Counted from the first letter of the stretch, positions 44,844-56,500 are shown. The stretch: 64,000 bases of DNA from Rotaria sordida (GCA_905250125.1 CAJNOL010000276.1:85900-149899), one strand, 5' to 3'. Made by a program: numbers and translations. The notes: generated by a model not told the origin, from the letters alone.

Positions 44844-45410
44844 CTGTCGTTGACAAATCTGTTGCCAACACATCACAATTTTCTACAAGAGAAAAACAAT
44901 ACACATTTTAGTGGTAAAGCAGCATTATCGTTTTCCTTTTCTTCTTTCAAAGCTTACGGGACGTTTTTAACAGTGGTACAGTAATAGCACTTGCCACAGC
45001 ACCGCCCAAAATGAATCCCACAAAGACTTTAAACCATGTTGACTTCACGAACGAAGAATTATGGTCAATGTTACTAGTAGCAGGAGTAACAGAACTTTTT
45101 CTGGACAAAATTTAAACCAAAAATAGAAATCTTTTTCAAAAAAAAAGTAAACTTACTCCGTAGTTGTTGATGACAATATCTCTTCTATGTCTTCAAAGTT
45201 TGACTGTAGTTTAGTGGGTGAAGTTGATGACTGTTCTACAGTAGGCATAAAACTCAATGGTTTTCCATGCTTAAGTGAAAATAAACCAAAAGAAGGGCAA
45301 GACTAGTCAATAAGTATCGAGAAAAGAACTAAAATACAAATGATAATACTTACAAAAGTTTGATCAACCATTTTTTTTGGTTGAAATCCTTTACGAGTTG
45401 CATAACTCAT
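44844..45410 (-). CDS. Single-pass membrane protein gene, 3' end missing
   Basis: Exons 45410-45354, 45269-45157, 45100-44958 and 44882-44844 (introns 84, 56 and 75 bp, GT...AG, phases agree). The product starts MSYATRKGFQPKKMVDQTF, continues as a Ser/Thr-rich cytosolic region, then has one membrane segment WFKVFVGFILGGAVASAITV followed by LLKTSQNCDVLATDLSTTG. The last exon ends at a good donor (GTAAGAATC), but no following exon is readable downstream to the N gap. The layout (short cytosolic tail, membrane anchor, then a Cys-containing ectodomain) is typical of bdelloid NHL or other repeat receptors, so the ectodomain is probably missing or unrecognisable. Confidence 0.6.
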
Positions 45411-46716
45411 AGTTGATTTGTAGTTTTACTTAGATAAGTATCGCTTTAAATAAAAGTTTGAATAAAAATTCAAACACAACAGAACTTGTCTGTAGAAGCT
45501 TATGAAAAAACGATGAACAGTTTATTGTAAGTGTAAATTAATTTCACACTTAGGTAATGAAAATAAATTTCGCTTACGTCTTCTGCGCCTATTTTTTCTT
45601 CTTTTCTGTTTGTCTATTAACTTTTTACTTTTTTAAAAACAAACAAAAAAAAATGTGTCTATAACATTCATTTGTTTTTGTTCCACTTACAACTTTCTCT
45701 CGCCTCTTGCTTTTAGTAACTTATTAAGTGTTGTATAACTCATTCATGTTAACAAAACAAATGGACAACTACTTGTATAGTTATTGTTGTGAGTTGACTG
45801 ATTTGTCGAATGACGATGCAAGAAAAATTATAATAGTTTTTCTGTCAACTCTTCCGATAAAAATTTAAAGATTGATCCTGCTGTAAATTTTCAGAGAGTG
45901 ATATTTCAACATCAAAAGATTTATACCTTTTATTAAATCAGTCATTAAAGTAGTGTTTCAACTGCCTTGCATGAGTATGAAAATGACTTGTTTTAAGGCA
46001 TTCAATATTGCATTTTCTTGTTCATGTTCGATCTTAAAATCGAATGAACATTGAACAAGTATTCGTGGGTATGGATCGATAAAATACACTATATCTTAAT
46101 GTGTTTACAAGCTGTATAATATTTTTTTATACAACGTTCGAAATCTTTCATTCATAATCTTCAAAACTTATATGACCTATATAATATAACAAAAGTATTT
46201 ACGTTCTATGAATTAGAATTATACATTGGTTAATAAATGGTTTTTATATCGATGCATCAATCAAAGATGAAACTAAGACAGTTTTTCGAATCGTTATTCT
46301 AGATTATTGACTATAGTTACTTAAAAAATTGTTTATCAGTTAAATAGTAATCGTTGGTTTATCGTTGTCTTCTTGAAACGTCTTTCAATAAAGTATGAGA
46401 ATTTGATAATAATTCCCTTAACTCTTGCTTTGCTGTATTGATTAAAACTATATAAAATCACACGATTTTATTTATGAATGAAACAAAAAAGAATACTTGA
46501 AAGAGAAAAGAGTTGTTTTAACAAAAAATTTCGTTGAATTTCAGACCTTTTTTATTCAACACATTGCTAGTAAACGAGTTTATTTTGCCTATACCATGTT
46601 CATATAATAGAAAGGAAACAGACAACAGTTTAGTGAGAAGTGTGTTCTTGGACGAATGGAATTAACATACTGTAGAATCTTAGTATAATGCATAATAGTG
46701 CCATACTTTCTTAACG
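45411..46716. other. Intergenic stretch, nothing recognised
   Basis: AT-rich with several T-runs; no gene supported. Confidence 0.45.
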
Positions 46717-46870
46717 AGGGTGTGGGTGTGTGGGGGGGGGGGGGGGGGTGTGTGGGGGGGTGTGTGTGTGTGGGTGTGGGTGTTCTTTTCATCCACACCC
46801 ACACCCACACCCTAGGTGGGGAATCTTTTCCGCAACCATGCATCCACATTTACACTACATCCACACCCAG
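46717..46870. repeat. Telomere-like hairpin array 14 with G run
   Basis: GAGGGTGTGGGTGTGTG, a run of about 17 G (about 46732-46748), GTGTGTG and further GGGTGTGGGTGT units; loop TCTTTTCATCC; then three CACACC units and a separate trailing ATCCACATTTACACTACATC, ACACCC. The loop TTCTTTTCATCCACACCC resembles those of arrays 7 and 16. The G run length is likely unreliable. Confidence 0.8.
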
Positions 46871-47275
46871 GTTGCTGACATGATCATCGCCTGTTCAATT
46901 GGGCAAGTTTGTCTTGATAAACTTCATGATGCAAAAAGATTGTCCGTAATTGCCACCGAGGCCGGTATGATTGCATATAGTTCGAGTAAAATATAAATAC
47001 TTGGATAAAACAGTTTGAATGGTTGTATTATCTTCAGTACCTGCTGCATGATCTAATCTTGCTTCACACATCTCTTATCTGCTCGAGAATGGTTTTCTAC
47101 CATTCGGTTTGTTTCTTTTTCTATCTGGTGAGCACATGATACGAAGAAAAAAATAATGATTCTTTTCTTCATTGACGAGCATAGAGGTAAATATTTGCGA
47201 AGATAACTTTATATGACTAGAGCCATGTGAGAGTTGAGAACGAAACAAAAAACATATTAGTAAACTACACCGTAG
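46871..47275. other. Region upstream of epoxide hydrolase
   Basis: Contains a 40-codon frame after the array (VADMIIACSIGQVCLDKLHD...), too short to assign; possibly a gene-end fragment. Confidence 0.3.
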
Positions 47276-47283
47276 TATATAAA
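47276..47283 (+). promoter_or_regulatory. TATA-like box of the epoxide hydrolase gene
   Basis: TATATAAA about 95 bp upstream of the ATG, in a good position for a core promoter. Confidence 0.4.
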
Positions 47284-47378
47284 CAGTGATTTACGTTGTT
47301 ACTAACGTTATACATCGGTTTTTTTGTCCCAGAAATAATCAGTGAAATTTTATCGAACAGTTTTAAAACTCTTTCAAG

Positions 47379-48557
47379 ATGAGCACATCCGAAACACAGG
47401 CAACCTCGAACCCCATCGAACCATTCCATGTCAATATTCCACAATCGGCTCTTGACGATTTAAAACTTCGTCTTGATCTAGTCCGTTGGCCTGAGCGTGA
47501 GACTGTAACTGATTGGTCACAAGGTGTGCCTCTTGCCAAAGCTCGAGCACTGATCGATTATTGGCGTACGAAATACGATTGGCGTCGTTTTGAGAGTGAA
47601 ATTAATAAATTACCTCATTTTCGAACAACAATTGATGGTCTTGGCATTCATTTTATTCATGTTAAATCAAAGCATGAAAATGCTCTACCATTACTCCTCA
47701 CGCACGGATGGCCTGGTTCATTCATCGAATTTATTCGTACAATCCCGTTACTCACTGATCCCACGGCATTTGGAGGCAAAGCTGAAGATGCTTTTCATGT
47801 GGTAATTCCTTCTCTTCCTGGATATGCATTCAGCGATAAGCCGACAGAAACTGGTTGGAATATCGAGCGTATTGCTAAGGCATGGATTGTACTTATGGAA
47901 CGTCTTGACTACAAACACTGGGTTGCTCAAGGTGGTGATTGGGGAGCTGTCATAACAACAATCCTTGGTCAAATACATCCACCAGGACTTCTTGCCATTC
48001 ATCTCAATTTACCAATCGTTTTTCCTGAGAAAATACCTGAAACACTGTCGCATGACGAACAACGTGCAGTAGATGCTGCTAATAAATTTAGTACAGATGG
48101 ATCAGGATACTCTCAGGAACACTCGACAAGGCCACAGACAATTGGCTATGCACTTTGTGACTCACCGGTCGCTTTAGCAATGTGGATATACGAGAAATTT
48201 TATGAATGGACAGATAATAATGGTAATCCCGAGGATGCTCTTGAACACGATGAAATGCTGGACAATATTACTCTGTATTGGATGACGAATACTGGCGCAT
48301 CATCGGTTCGCCTCTATTGGGAACGTCGAAGAACCGGAGGAGTGCGTTTTTTAGGCCCAAAACTTGATTTACCTGTCGCTGCCAGCATCTTTCCACGTGA
48401 AATCTATCGAGCACCTAAAAGTTGGGCTGAACAAAAATATTCGAATTTAATCTATTGGAAAGAACATGAGAAAGGAGGACATTTTGCAGCCTTCCAACAT
48501 CCTGAACTTTTCACTGATGATTTACGTGCTGCGTTTCGTACTATTCGACGTACTTGA
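47379..48557 (+). CDS. Epoxide hydrolase (alpha/beta hydrolase), intronless
   Basis: A single 392-codon frame, the usual length for bacterial and fungal juvenile-hormone-type/microsomal-type epoxide hydrolases. Residues 14-120 form the EHN N-terminal domain (IEPFHVNIPQSALDDLKLRL, LVRWPE). The oxyanion-hole motif HGWP is at 109-112, the nucleophile motif GGDWG has Asp187, the lid motif LYWMTNTGASS is near 299-309 with Tyr313 following, and the catalytic His368 lies in KGGHFAAFQHPE. It should open epoxides to diols through an Asp-ester intermediate. It lacks the N-terminal membrane anchor of animal microsomal enzymes, so it is likely soluble. A TATA-like box lies upstream and AATAAA at 48572-48577 downstream. 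The missing introns and the domain type suggest acquisition from bacteria or fungi, followed by adoption of eukaryotic signals. It appears intact. Confidence 0.9.
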   Translation: MSTSETQATSNPIEPFHVNIPQSALDDLKLRLDLVRWPERETVTDWSQGVPLAKARALIDYWRTKYDWRRFESEINKLPHFRTTIDGLGIHFIHVKSKHENALPLLLTHGWPGSFIEFIRTIPLLTDPTAFGGKAEDAFHVVIPSLPGYAFSDKPTETGWNIERIAKAWIVLMERLDYKHWVAQGGDWGAVITTILGQIHPPGLLAIHLNLPIVFPEKIPETLSHDEQRAVDAANKFSTDGSGYSQEHSTRPQTIGYALCDSPVALAMWIYEKFYEWTDNNGNPEDALEHDEMLDNITLYWMTNTGASSVRLYWERRRTGGVRFLGPKLDLPVAASIFPREIYRAPKSWAEQKYSNLIYWKEHEKGGHFAAFQHPELFTDDLRAAFRTIRRT

Positions 48558-48559
48558 AA

Positions 48560-49165
48560 AACATGTTATGAAATAAACTGCTCTTTATATGGAATATTTC
48601 TTGCTTATAAAATCGTGACTTTTCATTTGTAATCATTACTTTCCGGAAGAAAATTTAAGAACTTTTGAATTTTTTTACCTTTAACTATTTTATTGCGTTG
48701 AATTTCTCCAGTTTTTTAAGCAATTCATACAACAAAATAAATACATACTTTCTCTTTAGTCATTAAAATAAGAGTTCTCCATACATCTTTGCTCACAGCA
48801 CAGAAAATGAGTTCTCGAATTTTTTTGCTGTAATGAATAGCAACAATCAAGGAAGGTTTTCCTAGTGAGAAGTACAAGTAATTACCAAGATCCAGAATAC
48901 TTTCTCATAAGTCTTGTGAGTAGCACTGCCTGAAATGTCGGATCATTACCGATGAATCACTGAAAGCTCCCTGGTTTGACATTTTTCGTGATAACGATTT
49001 GAAGCGTGCGAATGTGGCAATCGTCTTCTCTTCAGCCTATGCACCAGTACCAGTAGTCTTCTTCACCCACACCCTTTATAGAGAAAACAGCTTTTTGACT
49101 TTTGTTGCAAACCATCTTCGAAAATATAGAACTGTCGATTTTTAACGAATTTTTCTTATCGAAAA
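48560..49165. other. Intergenic stretch
   Basis: Contains the polyadenylation signal at 48572 and a half-array (CACCCACACCC) at 49064-49075. Nothing else supported. Confidence 0.4.
49064..49075. repeat. Telomere-like half array 15 (C-rich only)
   Basis: TTCACCCACACCC without a G-rich partner; very short and could be chance. Confidence 0.35.
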
Positions 49166-49169
49166 ACGC

Positions 49170-50042
49170 AAAAAAAAACATGCTCCGTGGAAATGTAAGG
49201 AAATTTAGCAGCCTATTTGAGCTTTTTCATAAACGACTCGACCCATTCACTAAGCCACCTAAGGGATGCGGTGAGCCAAATGCAGCTCGATGAGCTCTAT
49301 CGATTGGTGTATGTTTCATTAGATTGAAAGGAAACCGTCGTTGACCAGGAGCACTCGAGTACCTAAAACTCGGTGCTCAGGCGGTATTTGCTGTGACGAT
49401 TCGCTCGAAAACCTGAGCTACCGATGGGACAGAATTCATTCGACCCAGCTCGATCATTTCCATCCAATCGTATATGTTTCACTTTATTACAAATAAAACA
49501 ACATTTGCCGAGACCCGCGGAATATCGAAAATGGATGCCATACCAGTATTTCCTGTGGCGATTCCTTTCACTACATGAACCATGTATGCGACAGAATCTG
49601 ATCAGCCCATCTTGATGACCTCTAGAGAATAGTATATGATCCAGTCGATTTCAAACAATAATTCATTTTACAACTTCATAGGAATGCCAAGAATGAGGTT
49701 TTAGACGTTCATTTTCTATGTCGGCTGCTTTCACAATTAGTGATGCTGACGAAACTCACGTCAACCGATAGAACTCGCCTAGCTACAGTGAATGAGCTTA
49801 GTTTCATGAGTGGCTCAGCTTATAGAGTGAATCGTCAGAGGAAATACTGACTCAGAATCTGTTTTTGCGTATCCCACGACTCATGACCAACGACTGTTTG
49901 CTTTCAGTCGAGTGAAACCTACACCATTTGATAGAACTCATCGAGCTGCATCTGGCTCACTGCATGCCTTATTTGGCTCAGCGAATGGGCTCGAATGGAC
50001 TGCTAAATTTTCTTATATTTCGTGGAAAGAGAAGTTTTTTTA
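49170..50042. mobile_element. Foldback element with GAGCT/CGATTCGCTC-type arms
   Basis: Arms pair from the outside (GGAAATTTAGCAGCC at 49198 with GGACTGCTAAATTTTC at 49998) inward: CCAAATGCAGCTCGATGAGC with GAACTCATCGAGCTGCATCT, GGTATTTGCTGTGACGATTC with GAATCGTCAGAGGAAATACT. The centre is near 49600. It is less AT-rich than its surroundings and holds internal subrepeats. No coding frame on either strand is convincing. Confidence 0.7.
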
Positions 50043-50744
50043 GATTCACTATCTCCAGAACACCTGGTCTGATCATGCTGAAATTTTCTGTCGATATAGA
50101 TACCATTTAGTTCCACATTCAGCAAACCTTAACATTTGAACGGTTGAGCCTTTCATATTACATGGATCAAGCAAAAATCATTTTTTTTATCAGAAGCAGC
50201 TTTTTCCTGGTGGTGAATAAGATTCACCTGAATAACGTCGAAAGTAAAATGTCGAAGGTAAAATATCGAAAATAAAAATGTCGAATAGAAGATAAGACCG
50301 AGGGTGTGGATGTGAATGTGGATGAGATTCTTTGCTTCATCCACACCCGCACCCTTAAGTCTTACATATCGATTATTATTCAAGAAAATTGTTGAACAAG
50401 CGTTAAATTAAGAAATATAATATATAGAATTATTCTTCCCCACTGTTTTTTTTTTATTTGGATTTAAATAATGGCAAAAATCGATTCCTGTACATTGTCG
50501 ACCACAAAATTTGACAAATGAGCTTAAATGTGAATATTGTCTTCTTTCTTTCTCTTTGCTGAACTGAGAAAAATAAACATGACATATTAGTATGGTCGTC
50601 TAACTTGGAGTTGGTTCCCCAAGTCTTAACTATGTATGCTTGGTAACGAAGAATTTATTTGTATATTTTTTAGAAAATAAATTAGAATTGTTCAATGAAT
50701 ATTTCGGTCAAAGTTCTAAAATAGCATTAAAAAAATGTAAATTA
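50043..50744. other. Intergenic stretch with array 16
   Basis: Non-coding downstream region of the GGT gene. Confidence 0.4.
50301..50356. repeat. Telomere-like hairpin array 16 (twin of array 7)
   Basis: AGGGTGTGGATGTGAATGTG, then the same core as array 7 (GATGA, loop GATTCTTTGCT, TCATC) and CACACCCGCACCCT. The stem differs from array 7 at a few places, while the 31-base centre is identical. Confidence 0.85.
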
Positions 50745-53700
50745 TTATATTCCATCAGGTGCACCACCTTTACGTATATCACAGTTAGCCCAATATTGAT
50801 TGACTTCATCACGCCATTCAATACCTTGTATAACAGAACGACCATAAACACCACATGTTATATTATGACCACGATCTTTCAATCGTTTTAATATATCCTA
50901 AAATAAAATTAAAAAAATTTCAATAATCTATTAAGAAATAACATAGACTTACATGATCAAAACCACGTTCAGCGACAACTTCTTGTGGTAATAATTGTGA
51001 ATGAAGACGTGGAGAATCAATTGCTTTTTTAATATCATCATTAAACCATAAATTAAGCATAGCTACTTGTGCTATAGATGTTGTTATTCGCGTACCACCA
51101 CTAGCACCTAAAACTTGTTGTATACGTTGATTATGTTTTTCCATTATAATTAAAGGTGCCATAGATGAAACAGGTCGTTTTCCAGGTGCTATATAATTAG
51201 CTAGACTTGCTGGCACGCCAAAATTATTCGTTGTATTTGGAGTTGAAAAATCATCCATTTCATTATTATAAATAATATCTGTTTCAGGACCAAGAACTTT
51301 TGAACCAAAACTAATAGAAAAAAAAAAGAAGAGTCTTCTTTGAAATTAAAATACTAAACAAATCACACAAGAGATTCACAGTTGATGATAATGCAACAGC
51401 ATCACCATCAAGTCCAACAACAGATAAATGAGCTGTTCCTATTGTCATTTTATCTAGCCATGCTCCACCATAATATTCAAAACCAAATGTTTTATTATCA
51501 CTAAAATAAGAAACTAAATAACTCGATTTAACGTTTTCTTTTGTTTTTATTTTACATACTTAATTCGTGATCGTACATTATTAACATATTCTTTTGAAGT
51601 TAAATTATGAATAAGCTAAAATTTATTTACTATTTTTATGAAAAGAAAGAAAATTCAATATTTTTTTTTTCGTTTTCTATACTTCAGTTATATTTATCTT
51701 TGATGGATCACCAAGTTCACTTCTTTTTGCATAAGCAAATTTAAATGCTTCAATGAGACGATGATAAAATAAAGAAGATGTTGTTGTTGATTTTTTAATA
51801 TTATTTTCATGTACATAATAACCTGATTTAACAAGAAAATAAACTTTAATTTAAAAGAAATATTTCAATACCTTGAAGAATATTTAAAATAAAAGCAAGA
51901 ATTGGTCCACTTGTAGGTGCATGTGTTGTATATGCAGTTAGTGAACTTTTAAGATCAATACTTAATGCTTCTTGAAAATCAACATCATAATCAGCAAGAT
52001 CTTGTTTTGTTATAATTCCACCTTGATCTTGAATTTCTTTAACAATTTTATCAGATAATTCACCTGTATAAAAAGCATCAACACCTTGTTCAGCTATTAT
52101 TTCAAGTGTACGAGCTAATTTTGGTCGTTTCATTAAATCACCAGCACCATATAATTCATTTGTATTCGAATTTTTTACAAAAATTTCTCTATAAGAAAAC
52201 ATTTATTTATCATTTATTTTTTTCAATATTTAGTATAAACCTCATTGCAGGATCATCAAGGATAACACGTGTTGTTTCTTTAATAGCTTGAGCTTGTGCT
52301 TCACTAACATGAAAACCTTCACGACATAATTGAATTGTTGGTTGAAAAAGTTCTTTCCATAATACACCTCCACCAAATTCATCATAAGCTTTTTTATAAG
52401 CTCGTAATTCACCCGGTACTCCAATAGCTAATCCACCTTAAATATGTACAAATCTTATATCTCTAGTTTTTTTTCTTTAATAAAATTCTTACCAGTTAGC
52501 GACATATTTTTTCTACCAACAAACATTGTTGAATTAGCAGCTAATGGTGCTTTTTCTCTCTAAAAAAAAACACTTGTTTTTTTTTGTTTATTATCTTTAA
52601 CTTACTCCAATTATACTATAGGCTTTGTTTCTTTTCCTATGAATTGTATTTAAAAAAACAAAACATTTTCAAAAAACAAAGCGTGTTTTTTTTCTTTTAC
52701 TTTGAATAAATTGTTATAACACATCCACCACCGATACCCATTGATTGTGTATTCATAACACCATTACAAATAGCTGCTGCTAAAGCAGCATCCATTGTTG
52801 TACCATTTTTCTCTAAGATAATGCGTCCAACTTTTGAACATTCACCATTATCAACAGCTACAGCTGCTCGAGAATATTTCCCCAAAATCGATGAACCATT
52901 TATAATATAAGTTTCATGACCGGCACTACATACTTCCTCACTGGCATTTTGGAAAGCTACATCAACGAAATAGAAAATAGATTAAATATATTATTCAATA
53001 AAAATATTGGAATAACCTTTTCAAATGTTCCTTTCTGATTCCAATGATCTTTATTTTTCCTATGGATACTACATTCATATTCTGGTGAAAATCATATGTC
53101 AAAATTTTAAGATGCCTATTGATCAGAGATGATTTTAAATGTTGTCTTCATCTGAAAGTCTCATATACAGTAACTTGTTTAAATAGTTTCAGAATTTGTC
53201 GACTTCACATGTTTCTGAGGCTATGAACTTTTCAAAAACTGACGCTTTTTGAAACGTAATGAATAATACAAGAATATTTTGAAAAGTTCGTATCTCTAAA
53301 ACTCTTCATACAAGCTACTGTATATAAGATCTTCAAAATGGGAATAGTTTCAAAATAAAATTCAAAAAATACGATTTTTTTCCGAAAGTCTGAGATCCTG
53401 GAGAGTTCGCTAGAAAATAGATATGTTAAAAATTCAACAGTTCCAACAAATCTCAATAAGAATTCAAATTCTTTTCTTTTTTAGGGTTTTCACTAGAATA
53501 CTATCTAGTACCTATAGGTAAAAATCATTGAAATCAGAAGAGAACGTCTGAGAAGGTTCTCTCATAAGATAAATAATGTTAAGAAATAAAAATATTACAT
53601 TATTTATTATTGAAATCGACAATGTAATAGAATATAGTATACGATTGAAAATTTGTCTTTTTCTTTGCATAGAACATGTACAAACATTTTGAATAATGAC

Positions 53701-53946
53701 ATTTACGGATTTATCATTCTATTGATTAATAAGCTCAAATCCGTGAAATTTCGAGTTTTTCTTTAATCAAATAACAAATTGTCAGTAATATACTACCGAT
53801 TCTCTTATTAAATAAACCTCTACATATGGAACTGATAAATAAGAAATTTATTCTTACGTCTTCTTAAGCCTAAAACAAGACCAATAATAACACCGACGAC
53901 AACAAGAACAGAAACAGCAACAAAAGTAACGATGAATATTTGTCGT
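50745..53946 (-). CDS. Gamma-glutamyltransferase (glutathione hydrolase), multi-exon
   Basis: Minus-strand exons: 53946-53858, 52956-52701, 52636-52606, 52559-52493, 52436-52241, 52188-51872, 51822-51683, 51615-51560, 51500-51369, 51310-50953 and 50897-50745. The first visible exon encodes a type-II membrane anchor (RRQIFIVTFVAVSVLVVVGV). The ectodomain begins SSILGKYSRAAVAVDNGECS and continues with GTTMDAALAAAICNGVMN, IGGG, REKAPLAAN, GVPGELRAYKKAYDEFGG, then the small subunit starting at the catalytic Thr in GTAHLSVVGLDGDAV, with APGKRPVSSMAPLI and GASGGTRI. It should cleave the gamma-glutamyl bond of extracellular glutathione. The 31-nt microexon (KRNKAYSIIG) is required to restore the frame between IYSK and REKAP. 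The exact first exon and ATG were not resolved; the 901-bp first visible intron is unusually long. The donor at 51368 (GTGTGA) is weak. Confidence 0.85.
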
Positions 53947-53994
53947 CTAAACGTAAATAGAAAAACGAATATAAATAATTAATTTATTTGAAAT

Positions 53995-54385
53995 ATAAAA
54001 AAAAGAAGTAAAACTATAATCCACCTTCGTTTTCGAATGATAACTAATTTTCGATAGAGTAATAAAACGTGTTAACCCAATCCCTATTGAATTAAAACCT
54101 GAAACACAATATAGCTACTGTTGCTCATCATCAGAAAATTGCTTTATTCTATGTATTTTTGGGCATATTTTTTCGCCATTCTTTTGTTTAATCCTCTAGA
54201 AGTGCAGTAATGAGGTAGTAACAAGACGTGATTAATAAACGGTCTTTGATCGTACATCAACACGGTCTGTGGGGAAAGTGAGTCCTAATTTTTCCACTAT
54301 ACTTCAATACTCGTTTTAGATCGTGTTGCGCAAAATATATTCTCTTAAAGAACCAGTCATTATTGGGATAATTCAAATTAAATAA
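53995..54385. other. Possible 5' exon region of the GGT gene
   Basis: On the minus strand a frame ending in SKISYHSKTK before a GTGGATT donor (about 54030) may be the cytosolic first exon, but no ATG was confirmed. Confidence 0.3.
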
Positions 54386-54607
54386 TTAATATATCATTAA
54401 ATGTCGTACAGAATCGGTCAAATAATCAGTAACATAATGAGTAAATGCAAATAAAAGGACAGATTTATATTGTTCTTTTGAAAAATCATTTAAATATTGT
54501 TTAGTTCGTATTTTTTTCTCTTCTATATCTAAAAAATTGAGTTAAGTATTTCTTTCGTCTTCCTTTTATTTTGCATTTTATATTTGCTTACCTATTGGAG
54601 AATACAT
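54386..54607 (-). CDS. Tiny two-exon gene, 52-residue protein
   Basis: Exon 54607-54592 (ATG TAT TCT CCA ATA G) and exon 54528-54386 are joined over a 63-bp GTAAGC...TTTTAG intron, giving MYSPIDIEEKKIRTKQYLND, then FSKEQYKSVLLFAFTHYVTD and YLTDSVRHLMIY. It is amphipathic and helical, with no signal peptide and no recognised family. It could be the last two exons of a longer gene whose start lies upstream. Confidence 0.4.
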
Positions 54608-54609
54608 CT

Positions 54610-56244
54610 CTTAGATGCACCATGTTTCTGAATTGTTGTTAAAACGATGATGAATATAATCAATAAAAATCAATTTTGACTTGTTCTTTATCAATCACTA
54701 GTACACTTCATACAACTAAATAATAATAATAATAGAAAACGTCTATCATCATTTCTTCCACTTCATTGAAATGCTACGATAAACAAAATAAAGGTAAACG
54801 ATAATGGCAAATACAACGACATTAAATTTGTATGAATATTTTTTTTTTGTTTGTTTATGCATACAAATAGATGAATGGCATTTTGTGGTTACGAAAAATA
54901 ATCATTTTTAGCTTATTATTGTATTTTGTCTTTAAATCTTGAAAGAGTATGAAAGTTAAATTTTACACGTATGCTTAAGGATAAGAAGAAAATAAGGCTT
55001 TATTGACCAAATTCAAGGAATCATCAACTTTTTTAAATTTCAGATAATAATCTTTTGAAACTTTTTTGTGATATTATTTCCTCTACTGAAAGGAGAGTCA
55101 TACGTAGAGTGAGCTATCTTCGTTTGTTCGTATGTTCGCTCGATCATAGTAACATCTCGGTGACTCGCTCCCCGACGCGGAATAAAGTTTGACCAAAGGT
55201 TTTCGGAGTCAATGAATTTAAATTTGCTATTAGTTTTTCCAAATTTTTTACTCCATTTTCTGATAAAAAAAAGGGATTTTTTACAAAGTTTCACTGAATT
55301 TTTTCGGGTCGAGAAATTCGAACTGTCACTATTTTTTTAAAGTAGTGTACTGTTTCTGCATTTCGAACGCTGTCTCCTTCTCACGTCATTTGTGCTGAAA
55401 CTTGGTAGAGCTATTGAAATAAATGAATACGGTGCAAATAATTTTAGATGAGTTGGAAATTGAGGAACAGATTGAAAGATTTGTCCGTGTTTGCATGTGA
55501 TGCATGACATTTTTCGATAAGTTTCGATGCTTTTTAATTTTTCTCAGAAAACGTTATTTCTCAACGCTAGATCGAATACAGCTCCGTCGTTTCTAACTCA
55601 CTTTGATGAAGAATACATCAAAGTATGAAGATTTGGAATTCTAGTTACTCTATTTAAGAAAGTATGTTGTCGATACTGCGAATTTGGACGAAGTTTGGTA
55701 CATGCTAAAGGCAAAGTGTGCATGAAACCGATTTGGAGTTGCATACTGTGCCTGCGAATACATATTCAGTTTTGTAATGTAAAATCTAGAGTTATTTGTC
55801 ATTAGTAACTTTTCTGCGTGTGCTTATGTATGCACGAAGTTTTGATTTCAATCGACTATTTATACAAAAACAAGTAAGAGTTAAGAGAGAGACCCTACAC
55901 AAGCGGAAAGAAAAAATGGTATGGATAATAAATATGTCATTGTTTAATCTTAAAACGAAAAAAGAACAGTAGTGCAACATAAATCTTTTAGTCACTCAAA
56001 AAAAATACTTTTTCCAGTGCTTTTGGCAATTAAGTCTAGTCCATTGAGTTTCTTCAGTTTTTCTGCTGATGGTTGAGCAGTCATCCTATTCCGCAATGTT
56101 ACTTATTGTGGAATCAATTTCGCCCCCGGCATCAGTTCCATCCGATTCCCGGAATCCTCTAACTAACTCGGCTTATTCGACAACGATAGAGTTTCCTTAA
56201 TTTCCGGAATTCCGAAATGCGATTCCAAAATTGCATACGATTCA
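54610..56244. other. Gene-poor stretch
   Basis: No gene supported; the frame at 55040-55294 lacks signatures. From about 56100 the motif GGAATTCC begins to recur. Confidence 0.45.
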
Positions 56245-56500
56245 GGAATTCCTTCTCATCCTCACCCTCAACTTGTCTTGTCTAGTTAAAGAGAAATATG
56301 TGAAACAAACGGGCGATTCCGGAACGGAATTCCAGGAATTGGATCGAAACGAAATTAGACGGAATCGGACGAAATTGCTAGGAATTCTGCCCGATTTCGT
56401 CTAATTCCGCTTCGATCCAATTCCAGGAATTTCGCTCCGGAATCGCTCGTTTGCTTCACATATTTATCTTTAATTACACGAGACAAGATGAGGATGTAGG
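56245..56500. mobile_element. GGAATTCC-rich palindrome bordered by telomere-like DNA
   Basis: Arms about 56245-56365 and 56385-56500 pair (AAGAGAAATATGTGAAACAA with its partner TTGCTTCACATATTTATCTT; GAATTCCAGGAATTGGATCG with CGATCCAATTCCAGGAATTT). Both arms are built of GGAATTCC-like motifs. The left border reads ATCCTCACCCTCAAC and the right border is array 17, so both ends have telomere-like sequence. Confidence 0.7.

Noticed and set aside
55040..55294. 84-codon minus frame
   Set aside because: No signature, no splice partners and basic/serine-rich composition.
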